From the NCBI GenBank assembly GCA_030680855.1, contig JAUXUN010000050.1, positions 1 through 45,474 on the forward strand: a DNA stretch of 45,474 nt, given 5' to 3'. The translations under genes and the position numbers were made by a program. This stretch comes from Aestuariivirga sp. Its GTDB lineage: Bacteria > Pseudomonadota > Alphaproteobacteria > Rhizobiales > Aestuariivirgaceae. Below the pieces are notes generated by a model. The model was given only the letters and a program-made list of their open reading frames with translations. It ran no database searches and had not been told where the DNA came from. Positions 1 to 6,974 of the stretch are shown here, piece by piece. Each line of letters begins with the position of its first letter. Position 1 is the first letter of the stretch.

Positions 1-237
1 GACGGTCTCGCCGTCCTTCAAATCGGCAAGATGGAAGTAGTATCCGACACCGGCAAATGACTCGATGGACTCGGCCGGAATCCGGTCGAGGTCGGAGGGC
101 GCATAGCCCAGCCGCTCGGCAAGCTTCCGCCCCATCTCGAAATGAAACTCGTCATGCGGATTTTCAGCCACGTCGCGGTACATCGCCTTTACCTTCATTT
201 CAAGCTCGAGCGGATCGAATGCGGAAGCCATTGTCAT
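1..237 (-). CDS. SAM-dependent methyltransferase, ArsM/type 11-like (N-terminal part only)
   Basis: The first 79 codons of a minus-strand gene that runs off the left edge. The start is the ATG at 237, preceded by an AGGA about 8 nt upstream; a second in-frame ATG lies at 231. The visible part holds the segment RIPAESIESFAGVGYYF followed by DLKDGETV. In ArsM-like and type 11 methyltransferases this kind of segment comes just before the glycine-rich SAM-binding motif VLDLGSGxG, which lies outside the window. The likely role is methyl transfer from S-adenosylmethionine, possibly to arsenite, but the metal-binding cysteines of ArsM cannot be checked here. It is divergent from the AraC-type regulator gene, which may control it. 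Confidence 0.68.
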   Translation of the reverse strand, partial: MTMASAFDPLELEMKVKAMYRDVAENPHDEFHFEMGRKLAERLGYAPSDLDRIPAESIESFAGVGYYFHLADLKDGETV

Positions 238-267
238 AACCAATTTCCTGTGCAAGATTAAACCGCT

Positions 268-279
268 GCAAGGCCTTGC
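268..279. promoter_or_regulatory. 12-bp palindrome in divergent promoter region
   Basis: GCAAGGCCTTGC is a perfect 12-bp palindrome in the 168-bp gap between the methyltransferase start (237) and the AraC regulator start (406). Its position suits an operator for divergent control. AraC proteins usually bind direct repeats, so the assignment is weak and chance is possible in GC-rich DNA. Confidence 0.3.
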
Positions 280-405
280 GGGCCCGAAGCAGTCATTGCG
301 GCCACGTCATTTACGGGCGAACGGATTTTGCCCGAGACTCCGCCGACCGCGACCTATATCGTCGGCGAATGCTGGGGGACTTAACGTGCGACTGCGGATC
401 CCGCC

Positions 406-1443
406 ATGACCGAAACACCAGGATTGCCTGCCGAAACGCCATTCCGCGCAGAATCTGCGCCGGACCCAGTGGGTCTTGATGTGCTGTCTGATGTCTTGCG
501 TGTTTTCCACACTTCGGGTGCAGCGCTACTCAGGGGTGAATTCGCCGAGCCTTGGACTTTGGATATGCCGCACGGCAACGATGTTGCCGCATTGCTTCAC
601 TCGCGCCAGTCGAGAATCATTATGTTCCACATTGTTGCGGAGGGCGGATGCTGGGTGGATGTCGGCAGCGATTCCCGTGTCTGGCTCGGAAAGGGCGACA
701 TGATCGGCTTCCCGCTGGGGCATCAGCATTTCATGGGCGCGGGCGAGCGCGGACAGGCCGTGCGGCTAAGTTCGACGCTGCCACCCCCGCCATGGACCGG
801 CATGCCGATCGTCCGGCTCGGCTCGGACGGCCCCCTGACACAGATGATTTGCGTATATTTGCATTGCGACAAATTGCTGTTCAATCCGATCCTGGAGAGT
901 CTGCCTGCACAAATCGTCGTCCGGCCGAGGGAGGAAGCGGGCCACTGGATCGATGCCACGCTACGCTACATAATAGTCGAGTCCCTGGCAGGAAGCCAGG
1001 GCAGCAACGGCGTCATAGCCAGACTCACGGAACTCCTGTTTATCGAGATTTTGCGCCGGCACATGACCGAACTCCGCGGTGACAGCGGGTGGCTTGCGGC
1101 TCTCGGCGACCGTCACATGGCCAAAGCGCTGCAAGCATTGCACGGCAATCCGCGTCATCGCTGGACGGTTGCCGAACTTTCGTTTCATGTCGGAATGTCG
1201 CGCTCGGCCCTGGCTACCCGCTTTCACCATTTCCTCTCCCAAGCGCCAATGTCCTATCTGGCGAAATGGCGGTTTCAGCTTGCCGCACAGGCACTGCAAC
1301 GCGGCGACAAAGGCATTGCGCATGTCGCAGCCGAGATAGGCTATGAATCCGAAGAGGCGTTCAGCCGCGCTTTCCGCCGCCATGCGGGAGTAACGCCAAC
1401 AGAATGGCGCCGTGTCACCTCTTCGGCTTCCTCAGAGCAATGA
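406..1443 (+). CDS. AraC-family transcriptional regulator with N-terminal cupin
   Basis: A 345-residue DNA-binding regulator. Residues about 30-215 resemble the AraC cupin-type ligand-binding domain (Cupin_6 group). Residues about 240-340 are the tandem helix-turn-helix domain: the first HTH covers WTVAELSFHVGMSRSALATR, and the second contains VAAEIGYESEEAFSRAFRRH and the usual VTPTEWR ending. The length fits regulators of this group, which often sit beside oxidoreductase or detoxification genes. The start at 406 has no strong Shine-Dalgarno sequence. The gene is divergent from the methyltransferase gene, the best guess for its target. The effector is unknown. Confidence 0.88.
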   Translation: MTETPGLPAETPFRAESAPDPVGLDVLSDVLRVFHTSGAALLRGEFAEPWTLDMPHGNDVAALLHSRQSRIIMFHIVAEGGCWVDVGSDSRVWLGKGDMIGFPLGHQHFMGAGERGQAVRLSSTLPPPPWTGMPIVRLGSDGPLTQMICVYLHCDKLLFNPILESLPAQIVVRPREEAGHWIDATLRYIIVESLAGSQGSNGVIARLTELLFIEILRRHMTELRGDSGWLAALGDRHMAKALQALHGNPRHRWTVAELSFHVGMSRSALATRFHHFLSQAPMSYLAKWRFQLAAQALQRGDKGIAHVAAEIGYESEEAFSRAFRRHAGVTPTEWRRVTSSASSEQ

Positions 1444-1449
1444 CTAGAT

Positions 1450-1466
1450 CGGTTTTTCCCAAACCG
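1450..1466. terminator. Weak hairpin after the AraC gene
   Basis: CGGTTT and AAACCG form a 6-bp stem around a 5-nt loop directly after the AraC stop codon. Flanking ATCGG/CCGAT could extend it. There is no T-tract after the stem, so it would be a poor intrinsic terminator and may be only a chance palindrome. Confidence 0.25.
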
Positions 1467-1502
1467 GCCGATATGCATGAGAGTCTTGATTGGGAAATTT
1501 GA

Positions 1503-1630
1503 ACATCGAGATTGGCGTTAGGCGGCGAGCTGATCGCCAATGATGTGATGGTGCTGCTGAAGAAGCTGGGGACAGTGGATGCGAAGGTGGAGGGGAGGAT
1601 TGTGATTCAGTGGGGGACTTGCGCTCTATA
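1503..1630 (+). pseudogene. Possible coding remnant (unassigned)
   Basis: An open frame of 42 codons without a good start codon (only a TTG at 1512). It reads ELIANDVMVLLKKLG and then KVEGRIVIQW, which looks protein-like with amphipathic spacing rather than like a shadow frame. It ends at a TAA that overlaps the HigBA operator. It may be the C-terminal tail of a gene deleted during rearrangement near the toxin-antitoxin locus. I could not match it to a family, and it may be noise. Confidence 0.2.
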
Positions 1631-1647
1631 ACGTTATGCGTTATAGA
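1625..1647. promoter_or_regulatory. HigBA operator, perfect inverted repeat
   Basis: TCTATAACG (1625-1633) and CGTTATAGA (1639-1647) form a perfect 9-bp inverted repeat with a 5-nt spacer. The overlapping ATAACGTTAT (1628-1637) is itself palindromic, so the CGTTAT half-site occurs more than once. Type II HigA antitoxins bind such AT-rich palindromes just upstream of higB to repress their own operon. It lies immediately before the toxin reading frame. Confidence 0.65.
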
Positions 1648-1652
1648 AGCCC

Positions 1653-2171
1653 CTGACCCGCAGCTTCGCACGGCGTGATACGGAACTGGTCTGGCAGGGT
1701 ATCCGCTCACGGAGATTGCCGGACGATGTGCAGCGCGCTGGGCAACGGAAACTGAAATTGCTTGATGCGGCGGAAACCGTTGATGACTTGCGCGAACCGC
1801 CGAGCAACGGGCTTGAGTTGTTGAGGGGCGGCCGGAAGGGTTTCTGGTCAATCATGATTAACAGGCAATGGCGTGTGATTTTTAGATGGGTAAATAGCTA
1901 TGCTGAAGACGTTGAAATCATCGACTACCACTCGGCCGCGCAAGTCCGACTTGCTGCCAATTCCCTCGGTGGGCGAAATTCTGCTGGAGGAATTTCTGAA
2001 GCCATTGGAGCTTTCGCAAAATGCGCTGGCGCGCGCCATCGGTGTTCCGCCGCGCCGGATCAACGAGATTGTCCTGGGCAAACGGACGGTGACCGCCGAC
2101 ACAGATTTGCGCCTGACGCGCTATTTCAATCTATCGGAAGGTTTCTTTCTACGCTTGCAGATGAGCTATGA
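1653..2171 (+). CDS. higB: HigB/RelE-type toxin with abnormal start and run-on end
   Basis: Codons 1653-1931 match a complete HigB (RelE/ParE superfamily) mRNA-interferase toxin of about 93 residues. They contain RSFARRDTELVWQG, then RRLPDDVQ, LREPPSNGLELLRG, WSIMINRQWRVIFRW and the usual C-terminal VEIIDYH. Two things are odd. The position where the family has its initiator carries CTG (1653), an in-frame TAG lies at 1644-1646, and the first standard alternative (TTG at 1716) would remove about 21 residues. The usual stop after DYH is also missing, and the frame continues for 80 codons across higA to 2171. The toxin is therefore probably decayed, frameshifted, or translated from a rare start with a nonsense tail. 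Confidence 0.55.
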   Translation: MTRSFARRDTELVWQGIRSRRLPDDVQRAGQRKLKLLDAAETVDDLREPPSNGLELLRGGRKGFWSIMINRQWRVIFRWVNSYAEDVEIIDYHSAAQVRLAANSLGGRNSAGGISEAIGAFAKCAGARHRCSAAPDQRDCPGQTDGDRRHRFAPDALFQSIGRFLSTLADEL

Positions 2172-2235
2172 CCTGCGTGTTCAGCGCCGCGCCTTGGGCA
2201 ACAAGCTGGATTTCATCAAGCCATGGGCCGCATGA
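1900..2235 (+). CDS. higA: HigA-type antitoxin, XRE helix-turn-helix
   Basis: A 111-residue frame for the antitoxin partner of the HigB-like gene. Residues about 24-90 are the HigA helix-turn-helix: VGEILLEEFLKPLELSQNA, then VPPRRINEIVLGKRTVTAD and LRLTRYF. HigA proteins neutralise HigB and repress the operon. The only ATG (1900) lies inside the toxin gene and adds about 20 residues ahead of the usual HigA start near SDLLPIPSVGEIL, where no ATG is present. Loss of the toxin stop and of the normal antitoxin start at the same junction suggests a small deletion there. Confidence 0.75.
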   Translation: MLKTLKSSTTTRPRKSDLLPIPSVGEILLEEFLKPLELSQNALARAIGVPPRRINEIVLGKRTVTADTDLRLTRYFNLSEGFFLRLQMSYDLRVQRRALGNKLDFIKPWAA

Positions 2236-2280
2236 ACCGCGCGGGGGTTTGAAAAAAATGAAGCCAGAGAGCAGACTGGG

Positions 2281-2319
2281 TGGTCGGGTTGATCCCCGGC
2301 TCAAGGCCGGGGACGACCA
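2281..2319. repeat. Short palindromic intergenic repeat
   Basis: Outer arms TGGTCG/CGACCA enclose the inner arms CCCCGGC (2294-2300) and GCCGGGG (2306-2312). The result is a long hairpin of the kind that occurs as a dispersed repeat in alphaproteobacterial genomes. It lies between the converging higA and cupin genes and could act as a bidirectional terminator or mRNA stabiliser. Confidence 0.6.
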
Positions 2320-2348
2320 TGGAAAGTGGGGAGTGGCTCGTCAGTAAG

Positions 2349-2690
2349 CTAAATAAACTCGGCGCGGCGCGGGGTGAAGGTGTCGATCAGCAGACCTTTC
2401 TCCAAAGCCACGACGCCGTGGACGAGGTTTGGGGCGACGATGTAGCTGGCGCCGGGTGAGAGCCTGGCGGTGACACCGTCGATGGTGACGTCGAAGCTGC
2501 CTTCGGCCACGTAGCTCACCTGGGTGTGTGGGTGGGAATGGAGCGCGCCGACAGCATCCTTATCGAAGCTGAAGGCAACGAGCATGAGTTCCGGGCGCTG
2601 GGTCAGAACGGCGCGCCTGTTGCCGGGGGCGACCTCGGTCCAGACCGTGTCACCTGCGATGTTGAAAGCTTTGCCAATTTCCGTTGCCAT
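2349..2690 (-). CDS. Small cupin-domain protein
   Basis: A 113-residue single-domain cupin. The first cupin motif is HSHPHTQVSYVAEGSFDV (about residues 51-68, with H51, H53 and H55 and the downstream E63 as likely metal ligands). The second is the PGASYIVAPNLVHGV segment with its histidine. Such proteins bind a metal or small ligand; some are isomerases or dioxygenase-like, many have no known role. Divergent from the 3-hydroxyacyl-CoA dehydrogenase gene only 54 bp away, so the two may share a control region. The substrate cannot be read from the sequence. Confidence 0.8.
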   Translation of the reverse strand: MATEIGKAFNIAGDTVWTEVAPGNRRAVLTQRPELMLVAFSFDKDAVGALHSHPHTQVSYVAEGSFDVTIDGVTARLSPGASYIVAPNLVHGVVALEKGLLIDTFTPRRAEFI

Positions 2691-2744
2691 GGGGCCTTTA
2701 TAGCTGCGAATGTGCGTTCTTCAAGCCATCATCCGGAGTGCAAA

Positions 2745-3710
2745 ATGACCGCCGACCATCCTGTTACAGACACGGCCATTATCGGCAGCGGCTTCATTGG
2801 CCGGGCGTGGGCCATCAGCTTTGCGCGGGCCGGGGCGCGGGTGCGGCTTTGGGACCAGGCGGCGGATCAGACGGCCGGGGCTTTGGCTTATATCGGCGGC
2901 GTTCTGGAAGACCTTGCGCGGAATGACCTGTTGAATGGCAAGACGCCCAAGTCCGTGCTGAGCCTGATCTCGGTTGCTTCGAGCATGGCAGAGGCTTTGG
3001 CGGAGGCGACTTACGTGCAGGAAAACACGCCGGAGGTTTTGGCCACGAAGATAAAGGTTTTCGAGGCGCTGGACGGAGCGGCGCGAGCCGATGCGATACT
3101 GGCGAGTTCAACGTCAGCGCTTTTGCCGTCGCGTTTCACCGAGAATCTCAAGGGCCGGGGGCGCTGTGTTGTGGTGCATCCGATTAATCCGCCCTATCTG
3201 ATCCCGGCGGCGGAGATTGTTCCTTCGCCGTGGACGAGCCCAGAGACGGTTGAGCGGGCGCGGCGGTTTCTGGTTTCGGCTGGGCATGCGCCGCTGGTGA
3301 TGAAGCGCGAGCTTGACGGCTTCATCATGAATCGCATGCAGGGAGCACTTCTGGAGGAGGCCTTCCGGCTGGTGGCCGATGGCTATGCTTCGGTGGAAGA
3401 CATCGACATTGGGATCAGGGACGGGCTGGCGCTGCGCTGGTCGTTCATGGGACCGTTTGAAACCATGGACCTCAATGCGCCGGGCGGGGTGCGTGATTAC
3501 GCCCAACGCTATCAGGGCATTTACGAAAACCTGTTCGCCCAGATGCAGCGGCGGGTGGACTGGTCAGGCGAGGTCATGGGCAGGGTGGAAGCGGAGCGGC
3601 GGGCGCTGCTGCCGACGGAGCACTTGCAACAGCGCCAGGTGTGGCGCGACAAGCGCCTGATGGCGCTTCTCGCCCACAAACGCGGGCAAGCGAAAGGCGA
3701 GCTGGGTTAG
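2745..3710 (+). CDS. 3-hydroxyacyl-CoA dehydrogenase family, lambda-crystallin-like
   Basis: A 321-residue NAD-dependent dehydrogenase. The Rossmann motif GSGFIG is at residues 14-19, and the catalytic pair is His145 (in VVHPINPP) and Glu157, with Asn196 in FIMNRMQG. The C-terminal domain begins near residue 185. The GSGFIGRAWA start and the overall length fit the lambda-crystallin/L-gulonate 3-dehydrogenase branch, which also includes L-carnitine dehydrogenase, rather than the fatty-acid oxidation enzymes. The start at 2745 is chosen because CGGAG lies about 6 nt upstream; a longer frame upstream overlaps the divergent cupin gene. The substrate is a 3-hydroxy acid or its derivative, not determined. 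Confidence 0.82.
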   Translation: MTADHPVTDTAIIGSGFIGRAWAISFARAGARVRLWDQAADQTAGALAYIGGVLEDLARNDLLNGKTPKSVLSLISVASSMAEALAEATYVQENTPEVLATKIKVFEALDGAARADAILASSTSALLPSRFTENLKGRGRCVVVHPINPPYLIPAAEIVPSPWTSPETVERARRFLVSAGHAPLVMKRELDGFIMNRMQGALLEEAFRLVADGYASVEDIDIGIRDGLALRWSFMGPFETMDLNAPGGVRDYAQRYQGIYENLFAQMQRRVDWSGEVMGRVEAERRALLPTEHLQQRQVWRDKRLMALLAHKRGQAKGELG

Positions 3711-3739
3711 CCTACGAACCGGCGAAGCAGGCCGGAGAC

Positions 3740-4144
3740 TTACGGGGCCGTAAACTTTTTACCTAAGTTCAGGCCCGGAAGATCAAATGGGCCAGGGTGG
3801 TGCTTCTTCTTCCAGTGGTCCTTCTTCTTCCTGAACAGATGCGTGTACCGCGGCGCTGCAAAGTTGGTCGTATTTACATTGGATATGTTGACAGGCTGGT
3901 CGACAGTGTCGTCCCTCAGGTAGATATAATTGACCTGCGGCGGGGGCACATCGCTGCCGCCGTAGAAGTAGTTCACGCCATCGCGCTCCTTCTGGATAAT
4001 GCCAATCTGGCGCTGGTTGCAGACTTCCGGGGCGCTGCAATAGCTGTCCTGCTGGCGGTCGGCCTGGGCGGGACCCGCTGAAAGGCCAATGACCATGGTG
4101 GCGGCGAAACTCAAGGCAAGCGGCATACTCTTGTGTACAAACAT
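3740..4144 (-). CDS. Small secreted protein of unknown function
   Basis: A 134-residue protein with a clear Sec signal peptide: MFVHKSMP, a hydrophobic stretch, then a PAQA-D cleavage site near residue 28. The mature part has two nearby cysteines (SYCSAPEVC) that could form a disulfide, a DVPPPQVNYIYLRDDT stretch, and a lysine- and histidine-rich tail (KKKDHWKKKHHPG). The start at 4144 is supported by GGAGG five nt upstream; the upstream ATG would spoil the signal peptide. I do not recognise a family. It is divergent from the sulfur-metabolism gene at 4267, and periplasmic location is inferred. Confidence 0.6.
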   Translation of the reverse strand: MFVHKSMPLALSFAATMVIGLSAGPAQADRQQDSYCSAPEVCNQRQIGIIQKERDGVNYFYGGSDVPPPQVNYIYLRDDTVDQPVNISNVNTTNFAAPRYTHLFRKKKDHWKKKHHPGPFDLPGLNLGKKFTAP

Positions 4145-4207
4145 GACGTCCTCCATTATCCCCGCTGAAACGCTAGGAAGTGATTGAGTGCCTGTCAAGA
4201 GGATGCC

Positions 4208-4270
4208 ATGAGCGCCACACCCACTGCCGAAAGCCTTCACGCCCAATGGGTTGCGGGAGGCCAGCCATGA
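4208..4270 (+). CDS. Possible 20-residue leader peptide
   Basis: A short frame starts at ATG 4208 (MSATPTAESLHAQW...) and ends at a TGA that overlaps the ATG of the next gene as ATGA (4267-4270). This arrangement is typical of translational coupling, so it could be a leader peptide that tunes expression of the persulfide dioxygenase-rhodanese gene. It may equally be chance. Confidence 0.25.
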   Translation: MSATPTAESLHAQWVAGGQP

Positions 4271-5316
4271 TATTTCGTCAGCTTTTTGACAGTGTTTCTG
4301 GGACCTACAGCTATCTCATTGCCAGCCGCAAGGGGGCGGAAGCGCTGATCATTGATCCGGTGCTGGAGAAGGTGGACCGCTATCTGCAACTGATGAATGA
4401 GCTCGATCTCCGCCTGGTAAAGGCGGTGGACACGCATATCCATGCGGACCATGTGACGGGGCTCGGCGCGCTGCGCGACCGGACGCACTGCATGACGGTG
4501 ATGGGCGAACAATCCAAGGCCGATGTGGTTTCGCTGCGCCTGGGCGACGGAGACAAGCTCGAGATCGAGGGGGTGAGCCTTGACGTGGTCTATACGCCGG
4601 GGCACACGGATGATTCCTATTCCTTCACCATGGACGACCGGGTTTTCACCGGCGACACGCTGCTGATCCGCGGCACGGGGCGGACCGATTTCCAGAACGG
4701 CGATGCGCGGGCGCAGTATGACTCGATCTTCAACCGGCTGCTGAAGCTGCGCAACGATACGCTGGTGTATCCGGCGCATGACTACAAGGGCGACACGGTG
4801 AGCACGATCGGCGAGGAACGCCGGAGCAATCCGCGGCTGCAGGTGAAATCCGTCGACGAATATGTAGAGCTCATGGGCAACCTGAAACTGCCCAACCCGA
4901 AGATGATGGACGTGGCGGTGCCGGCCAACATGAAGATCGGGCTGGCGCAGGATGCGGTGGCGCGGAAGGGATGGGCGGTTTCGGCGGCCGAGGCGCTGAC
5001 CCTTGTGGGGCGGACGGATGTGGCACTGATTGACCTCCGGGAAAAATCGGAGCGCGAACGGCATGGCACAATTCCAGGCGCGCTCCATGAGCCCTATCCG
5101 AAACTGCGCGACAATCTCGGCAGCGGCGGATTGCTCAGCGCGCTGGGGGCGACGCGGCGGGTAGTGTTTTTCTGCGCCTATGGCGAGCGCTCGGCGATGG
5201 CGGTGCAGGCGGCACAGGAAGCGGGCATCACATCGGCCTGCCACATCCAGGGCGGGATCGCGGCGTGGAAGGATGCGGGTGGGCCGATGGAACAGGCGGT
5301 TGTGACCCGCAGCTGA
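4267..5316 (+). CDS. Persulfide dioxygenase-like MBL domain fused to rhodanese (Blh/ETHE1 type)
   Basis: A 349-residue two-domain sulfur enzyme. The N-terminal metallo-beta-lactamase domain has THIHADH (56-62), PGHTDD (111-116), FTGD (127-130), the ETHE1/Blh signature RGTGRTDF (135-142) and the metal ligand His171 in PAHD. The C-terminal rhodanese domain (about 240-345) keeps the active-site loop CAYGERS with Cys303. ETHE1 enzymes oxidise glutathione persulfide to sulfite, and rhodaneses move sulfane sulfur, so the fusion fits sulfide or persulfide detoxification. The start at 4267 follows GGGAGG by 6 nt. In several alphaproteobacteria such genes are controlled by the sulfide sensors BigR/SqrR; no such regulator is visible here. 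Confidence 0.88.
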   Translation: MIFRQLFDSVSGTYSYLIASRKGAEALIIDPVLEKVDRYLQLMNELDLRLVKAVDTHIHADHVTGLGALRDRTHCMTVMGEQSKADVVSLRLGDGDKLEIEGVSLDVVYTPGHTDDSYSFTMDDRVFTGDTLLIRGTGRTDFQNGDARAQYDSIFNRLLKLRNDTLVYPAHDYKGDTVSTIGEERRSNPRLQVKSVDEYVELMGNLKLPNPKMMDVAVPANMKIGLAQDAVARKGWAVSAAEALTLVGRTDVALIDLREKSERERHGTIPGALHEPYPKLRDNLGSGGLLSALGATRRVVFFCAYGERSAMAVQAAQEAGITSACHIQGGIAAWKDAGGPMEQAVVTRS

Positions 5317-5381
5317 CTTCAACCGTGTCAGAAAAACGTTTTCACTTCAAAATCTTAGCACAGTTCAACAAAGAGCAGCCT

Positions 5382-5415
5382 CAAATGCGCCGCATTTGAC
5401 GCCTTAATTTTTTCT
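5382..5415 (+). terminator. Hairpin and T-run after the MBL-rhodanese gene
   Basis: CAAATGCGCCGCATTTG (5382-5398) is a palindrome, followed after about 10 nt by a run of six T (near 5410). It lies about 65 nt after the MBL-rhodanese stop. The loop would be tight and the T-run is displaced, so it could be an operator instead of an intrinsic terminator. Confidence 0.4.
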
Positions 5416-5592
5416 TGGGGCCATGGATGCGGATAACTGAGGTTATTCAATACAATGGTCGTTGATCCAACCACCTCCAGACCGGACAGTTCTTTGCCAA
5501 TGGCGCCGCGCTTGCAGCGATCCGCGCGACTGCGGCACGCCTTGCGTTCACACCCAAGCCGGAAGCAACCAACATCGGGCGCGGGGCGCTCG

Positions 5593-6945
5593 ATGCCGCT
5601 GCGCATGAAGGGCAACTTATTCGCCTTCGTTGCGGCCCAGGTGCTGATTGCAGTTGTCGCGTTTGTTGTTGTCACCGACTACATAGCCGACGGCCCCATC
5701 AAGCGTGAGGTGTCGAATATTCTGTCGCCAGCAGAAGACACTGGCCGCAATGTGAAGTCTGACCAAGACGCGCCCATCGCGGCCAAGCCTCCCGCCGCGC
5801 TTGAAGAAGCCTCAAACCAGGAAACAACCGCTACTCAAGAGATCCCCTCAGATTCCGATCCAGCGGAATATCCAGCCACTGAAATTGAGAAGCAGGCAGC
5901 AACAGTTGAGCCGTTGCCAAAAGCTGAAGAGCCGCCAACAGCCCTGCTGGATGTTCCCACGCCTCCCGAGTCTGCGGAAATCCCGACCGCCGAAATTCAG
6001 AAGCCTGTTGTAGCAGTTGAGCCTGCGCCGCCCGCCGAAGAGCCGGCAGCATCGCTCATTCAGCCGCCGGCCGCGGAGAAAGCGGGCGAAGATGTGGTGG
6101 CGCTGGCGCCCATTCCCGACCTTACGCCACAGGCAGATGCGCCGACCCCAGCGCCAAGCGCTGATGCCACAAAGCCAACATTTGCCGATGGGCAGATGAT
6201 CCGCGATTGCAGCGAGTGCCCTGAACTGGCGGTGGTCAACGCGGGGCGGTTTGCGATGGGTGAGGGAAGCGAGGGCCTGGAATACCAGGTCAGCGTTACA
6301 GCCACGCAGGACGTTGCAATCACGGCACCTTTTGCGATCGGGCGCTATGAAATCACCTTTGACGAGTGGAGCCAATGCGTGGGCGATGGCGGCTGCACGC
6401 GCCAGCCCGGCGATGAAAACTGGGGACGCGGGCGACGCCCGGTCATCAATGTTTCGTTCAATGATATCACCCAGCAATACCTGCCTTGGCTGTCGGCCAC
6501 GACGGGATTCAGCTACCGCCTGCCGACGGAAGCCGAATGGGAATTTGCAGCACGCGGCGGCGCTGCGGCAGCGGCAGGCCAGGCCTACTCATTCGGCAAT
6601 GACGGGACTCTGCTTTGCCAGTATGGAAATTCCTCCGACAATGCGGAGACAGTCGGCGCCTGCAGCGACGGATTTGCCGCAACGGCGCCAGTGGGCTCGC
6701 TGAAACCAAATGGGCTCGGCCTGTTCGACATGCACGGCAATGTGTGGGAATGGACGGCCGACTGCTGGCAGCCGCAATATTCCGCCAAGGCTGCGAAACC
6801 GGCCGAGACCTGCACGACGCGCTTGCTGCGCGGCGGCTCGTGGGCAAGCAATGCAGCAGCGCTTCGCTCCGCCGCCCGGGGCTGGGAGAGCCAGGACAAG
6901 AGCAAGAATTCCATCGGATTTCGCGTGGCGCGAGCGCTGCCGTGA
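5593..6945 (+). CDS. Membrane-anchored FGE-sulfatase (SUMF1)-fold protein
   Basis: About 450 residues. A short basic N-terminus is followed by one membrane helix (about 7-28), then a long Ala/Pro/Glu-rich linker to about residue 195 that would span the periplasm. The C-terminal FGE-sulfatase domain has the usual landmarks AIGRYEITFDEW, YRLPTEAEWEFAARGG, GLFDMHGNVWEWTADC, LLRGGSW and a final IGFRVAR. The GGSW-to-SAARG region lacks the cysteine pair used by true formylglycine-generating enzymes, so this is probably a binding or structural version. The start is uncertain: an in-frame ATG at 5455 would add 46 basic residues. The next gene follows after 29 bp, suggesting one transcript and a joint envelope role. 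Confidence 0.78.
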   Translation: MPLRMKGNLFAFVAAQVLIAVVAFVVVTDYIADGPIKREVSNILSPAEDTGRNVKSDQDAPIAAKPPAALEEASNQETTATQEIPSDSDPAEYPATEIEKQAATVEPLPKAEEPPTALLDVPTPPESAEIPTAEIQKPVVAVEPAPPAEEPAASLIQPPAAEKAGEDVVALAPIPDLTPQADAPTPAPSADATKPTFADGQMIRDCSECPELAVVNAGRFAMGEGSEGLEYQVSVTATQDVAITAPFAIGRYEITFDEWSQCVGDGGCTRQPGDENWGRGRRPVINVSFNDITQQYLPWLSATTGFSYRLPTEAEWEFAARGGAAAAAGQAYSFGNDGTLLCQYGNSSDNAETVGACSDGFAATAPVGSLKPNGLGLFDMHGNVWEWTADCWQPQYSAKAAKPAETCTTRLLRGGSWASNAAALRSAARGWESQDKSKNSIGFRVARALP

Positions 6946-6974
6946 ATATCGCAGTTTGTAAAGGGGAGTACGCC

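Noticed and set aside
4237-5322. A 361-codon minus-strand frame across the MBL-rhodanese gene
   Set aside because: Shadow of the real gene, Arg/His rich.
5593-6945. Genuine formylglycine-generating enzyme for sulfatases
   Set aside because: The catalytic cysteine region is absent and no sulfatase gene is near.
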